Shown here piece after piece: positions 6,576 to 8,158 of a stretch of 8,158 nucleotides of DNA. The translations under genes were made by a program, and so were the position numbers. Numbering within the stretch: position 1 is the stretch's first letter; every line of letters begins with the position of its first letter. Under the pieces are notes generated by a model that did not search any database, had not been told where the DNA came from, and saw only the letters and a program-made list of their open reading frames with translations. The DNA is from CAVRZY01 sp963725415 (GTDB lineage Bacteria > Acidobacteriota > Terriglobia > Bryobacterales > Bryobacteraceae): assembly GCA_963725415.1 (NCBI GenBank), contig CAVRZY010000253.1:1-8158 (forward strand), given 5' to 3'.

Positions 6576-6851
6576 TTATTTCTTCAGTACCTCTTCGAAA
6601 AAACTCAGCGCGCGCGGATCCTTGGACTGGCCCAGCCAGAAGATGGCCTGTTTGCGCGCCACCGGGTTGCGATTGGTCCGCGCCACCTGGATCAGCAGCG
6701 GCACGCCTTCCTCTTTGGGAAGCTGGCTCAGGGCGAACACCGCGCGCTTCTTCACCTCGGTCTCGGGGTCCTTCTCGATGGCCTCCGTAATGGCCGAAGC
6801 GGCCTGCTTGCCGGCCTTCTGCGCCAGCCAGAACAGGGCCTGGCCACGCAC
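6576..6851 (-). CDS. HEAT-repeat protein, 3' part downstream of an apparent frameshift
   Basis: This frame holds the last three HEAT repeats and natural C-terminus (FFEEVLKK, stop TAA) of the gene that begins at 7612. It is probably not an independent gene: the only early start codon is a GTG that reads as the Val of the repeat segment HVRGQALFWLA, and no Shine-Dalgarno or signal peptide precedes it. Repeat landmarks LFWLA, VFALS and IFWLG are spaced exactly 32 residues apart, and continue the 32-residue spacing of AFWLG and VFALS in the upstream part once one base is restored. HEAT solenoids are protein-binding scaffolds. The reconstructed protein would be about 345 residues. Confidence 0.75.
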   Translation of the reverse strand: MRGQALFWLAQKAGKQAASAITEAIEKDPETEVKKRAVFALSQLPKEEGVPLLIQVARTNRNPVARKQAIFWLGQSKDPRALSFFEEVLKK

Positions 6852-7612
6852 GTGGGGCTCTTGTCGTTGCGCGCGGCGTCAATCATGGCGCCCACCGCTT
6901 CCGGCTCCTTGCTGATGGACAGAGCGAACACCACCTTGTCGCGGACGGGCGCGCTGGGGTCGTCGCGCAGCATACGGCGCAGCAGCTCGTAGCCCCGCTT
7001 GCCGCGCACCGCGCCCAGCCAGAAGGCGGTGCGCTCCCGCACTTTCTCCGGCTGGCCGTTGCTAGCCAGTTTCTCCAAGGCCCCATCGGCGGCCACATCG
7101 GCGTGCAGCGCGATCGCCGCCACCGCCGAGTCGCTCAGCCGCTGTTCCCCGTCACTGACAAACGAGGACAGCAACGCCACGCTCTCCGGCGGGCGCACCT
7201 CCGTCAGCCAGTACAACGGCAGGCCCCCGGCGTCCAGCTCGCAGTCCTCCGAAAAAGTGCGGATCTTGCCCACGCTTTTCTGCTCGACGCGGAACAGCAC
7301 CAGCAAATGGCCGGGACCTTCGAGCTTGACCGAGCCAGCCTGGAACGACTGGGCGTCGCCCCTCTTACCCTCCAGCCCACAGACGCAGGCGCTGCCATTC
7401 GAGTGGCAGCACATCTGATGCCGGCCGGCAATCACAGGGACTGCGTAGCCAATCCACGCCGGCTCCACCAGATTGCCCACCAGCGCACGGAATTCCTTCT
7501 CCAGCCCCGCCGCCGCCGACCGCGTTTGCATCTTCGCATTCGAGATGCGGGGTTGCTGCGCCGCCAGCGGCAGCAATGAAACCAGAATCAAACAGAACCC
7601 TCGAGCGGCCAT
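6752..7612 (-). CDS. Exported HEAT-repeat protein, 5' part, frame broken near its 3' end
   Basis: The protein begins with a likely Sec signal peptide (hydrophobic 6-18, cleavage near LAA18). A domain of about 150 residues follows that I cannot name, with a Cys-rich patch MCCHSNGSACVCGLEGK (67-83; Cys68, 69, 76, 78) and a further Cys124. HEAT repeats start near residue 190 (RERTAFWLG, Phe197; KVVFALS, Phe229). After Ser252-Pro253 the sequence turns into an Arg/Pro-rich tail (RRRPASRPLRPLRRPSRR) that is plainly out-of-frame translation, while the true repeat sequence continues in the next frame to 6576. The whole gene is therefore 6576-7612. An AGGAGG lies six bases before the ATG, overlapping the stop of the upstream HEAT gene, so the pair is probably co-translated. 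Location is expected to be the periplasm. Role unknown; HEAT folds usually bind protein partners. Confidence 0.75.
   Translation of the reverse strand: MAARGFCLILVSLLPLAAQQPRISNAKMQTRSAAAGLEKEFRALVGNLVEPAWIGYAVPVIAGRHQMCCHSNGSACVCGLEGKRGDAQSFQAGSVKLEGPGHLLVLFRVEQKSVGKIRTFSEDCELDAGGLPLYWLTEVRPPESVALLSSFVSDGEQRLSDSAVAAIALHADVAADGALEKLASNGQPEKVRERTAFWLGAVRGKRGYELLRRMLRDDPSAPVRDKVVFALSISKEPEAVGAMIDAARNDKSPTCVARPCSGWRRRPASRPLRPLRRPSRRTPRPR
6852..6859 (-). other. Apparent one-base deletion (frameshift site) in the HEAT-repeat gene
   Basis: On the minus strand the frame reads AGC CCC ACG TGC. With one more C in the run (GGGG at 6854-6857 on the plus strand) it would read AGC CCC CAC GTG CGT GGC, giving SPHVRGQALFWLA and restoring the exact 32-residue repeat spacing (Phe229 to Phe261). 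Homopolymer sequencing error, a real mutation, or slippage cannot be told apart from the sequence alone. Confidence 0.75.
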
Positions 7613-7618
7613 CGGTTT

Positions 7619-7624
7619 CCTCCT
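7619..7624 (-). promoter_or_regulatory. Ribosome binding site overlapping the upstream stop codon
   Basis: AGGAGG on the minus strand, six bases before the ATG at 7612, shares bases with the TAG stop (7625-7623) of the preceding HEAT gene. This is typical of translational coupling and confirms the ATG as the start of the second gene. Confidence 0.75.
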
Positions 7625-8158
7625 ACTTGTTCAAAATCTCCATCATGAATTCCGCGGCTTCTTTCGACTGCATCAACGAAAGCCGGTGCACGGCTTCCTT
7701 CTTCAACTCGGGATTGGTCTCTTTGCGCGCGATCTCGATCAGCGCCTTGACGTTGGCTTGCAGGAACAGGGAATGCAGCACCTCCATACGAATCGATTTA
7801 TCAGGGTCGCTGGCGTAGAGCGTAGCCAGCGCGTCGCCGTACTTCTTGCCCATCAATCCGAGACTGTGAATCGCTTTGCGCCGAAGGTTGGAGTCCTTTT
7901 CGGCGCGGGCCAGCTCGGCCAGCTTCTCGCCGCTGCCCCCGATGAACAGCGAGTGCAGGATCTGCTCCTTGACTTCCGCTGCCAGCTCGGCTTGATACAA
8001 CTCCGACAATTCCGCCTGCGCGCGCAGTACCCCGAGTTGGTGGATAGCCTCCTTGCGCAATTCGGTATTCTTTTCCTGTTTCGCCGCAGTCAGGAGGCGG
8101 TCGCGTTCTTGCGCCACCATGAAGCTGTGAAGAATCTCGCGCTTCACGTTCACATCGG
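7623..8158 (-). CDS. HEAT-repeat protein with a His in every repeat (5' end outside window)
   Basis: The visible C-terminal 177 residues are wholly made of six HEAT-type helical hairpins. Two kinds alternate: VKxxILHSLF (also VKREILHSF, IRMEVLHSLF) and LRKEAIHQLG (also LRRKAIHSLG, LKKEAVHRLS). Every repeat has a His at the same place, at codons 9, 38, 67, 96, 127 and 156 counted from the codon at 8153-8151, so spacings are 29, 29, 29, 31 and 29. The second helices carry charged, acidic-rich segments (LAELARAEKD, LIEIARKETN). The frame is open to the window edge, and the GTG at 8153 is a Val inside a repeat, not the start. It stands 10 bp before the second HEAT gene, whose repeats have Phe where these have His, so the two look like diverged paralogues. 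A scaffold or partner-binding role is likely; the partner is unknown. Confidence 0.85.
   Translation of the reverse strand, partial: DVNVKREILHSFMVAQERDRLLTAAKQEKNTELRKEAIHQLGVLRAQAELSELYQAELAAEVKEQILHSLFIGGSGEKLAELARAEKDSNLRRKAIHSLGLMGKKYGDALATLYASDPDKSIRMEVLHSLFLQANVKALIEIARKETNPELKKEAVHRLSLMQSKEAAEFMMEILNK

Noticed and set aside
6474..6992. Plus-strand open frame running from the tandem repeat into the HEAT gene
   Set aside because: Its beginning is translated from the palindromic repeat and its remainder is antisense to HEAT repeats, so it is a chance frame.
8151..8153. GTG at 8153 as the start of the right-edge HEAT gene
   Set aside because: The frame remains open to the window edge and the GTG encodes a Val inside a repeat, so the gene continues beyond the window.

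Overview
The window is high-GC bacterial DNA with closely packed genes and short gaps. The suggested source is a Gram-negative of the Acidobacteriota (Bryobacterales/Solibacter-like). This rests on the mix of genes: secreted HEAT-repeat proteins in tandem, a periplasmic S46 dipeptidyl-peptidase, an ATP-grasp-like protein of an uncharacterised type, and an O-antigen ABC exporter subunit. No rRNA or universal marker is present, so the assignment is inference.

Left third (1-4036): a surface-glycan region. At the left edge is the 3' end of a plus-strand Wzt-like ABC exporter ATPase with its glycan-binding C-terminal domain. It converges on, and overlaps by 21 bp, a minus-strand cluster read from right to left: an ATP-grasp-like protein (4036-2681), GDP-mannose 4,6-dehydratase (gmd, 2622-1585) and GDP-L-fucose synthase (fcl, 1588-623). 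gmd and fcl overlap by four bases and together make GDP-L-fucose from GDP-D-mannose. The exporter would move the finished polysaccharide. The ATP-grasp-like protein has no assigned substrate, and its position suggests a role in the same glycan.

Middle (4037-6319): an AT-rich divergent promoter region, then a plus-strand gene for an exported S46 dipeptidyl-peptidase. The catalytic His/Asp/Ser are intact, and Ser sits at the residue that sets specificity (DPP11-like).

Intergenic region 6320-6575: two tandem, almost identical 113-bp units. Each folds into a long imperfect hairpin built from iterations of an ATTGACGATT-type motif. This looks like a small non-coding palindromic (REP/MITE-like) element that has duplicated.

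Right part (6576-8158): two minus-strand HEAT-repeat genes 10 bp apart, apparently co-translated. The upstream one runs off the window and carries a His at the same place in every repeat. The downstream one has a signal peptide, a Cys-rich N-terminal domain and five repeats with an exact 32-residue period marked by Phe. Its reading frame is broken by an apparent one-base loss in a G run near 6854-6857. No tRNA, rRNA, CRISPR array, integrase or transposase was seen.
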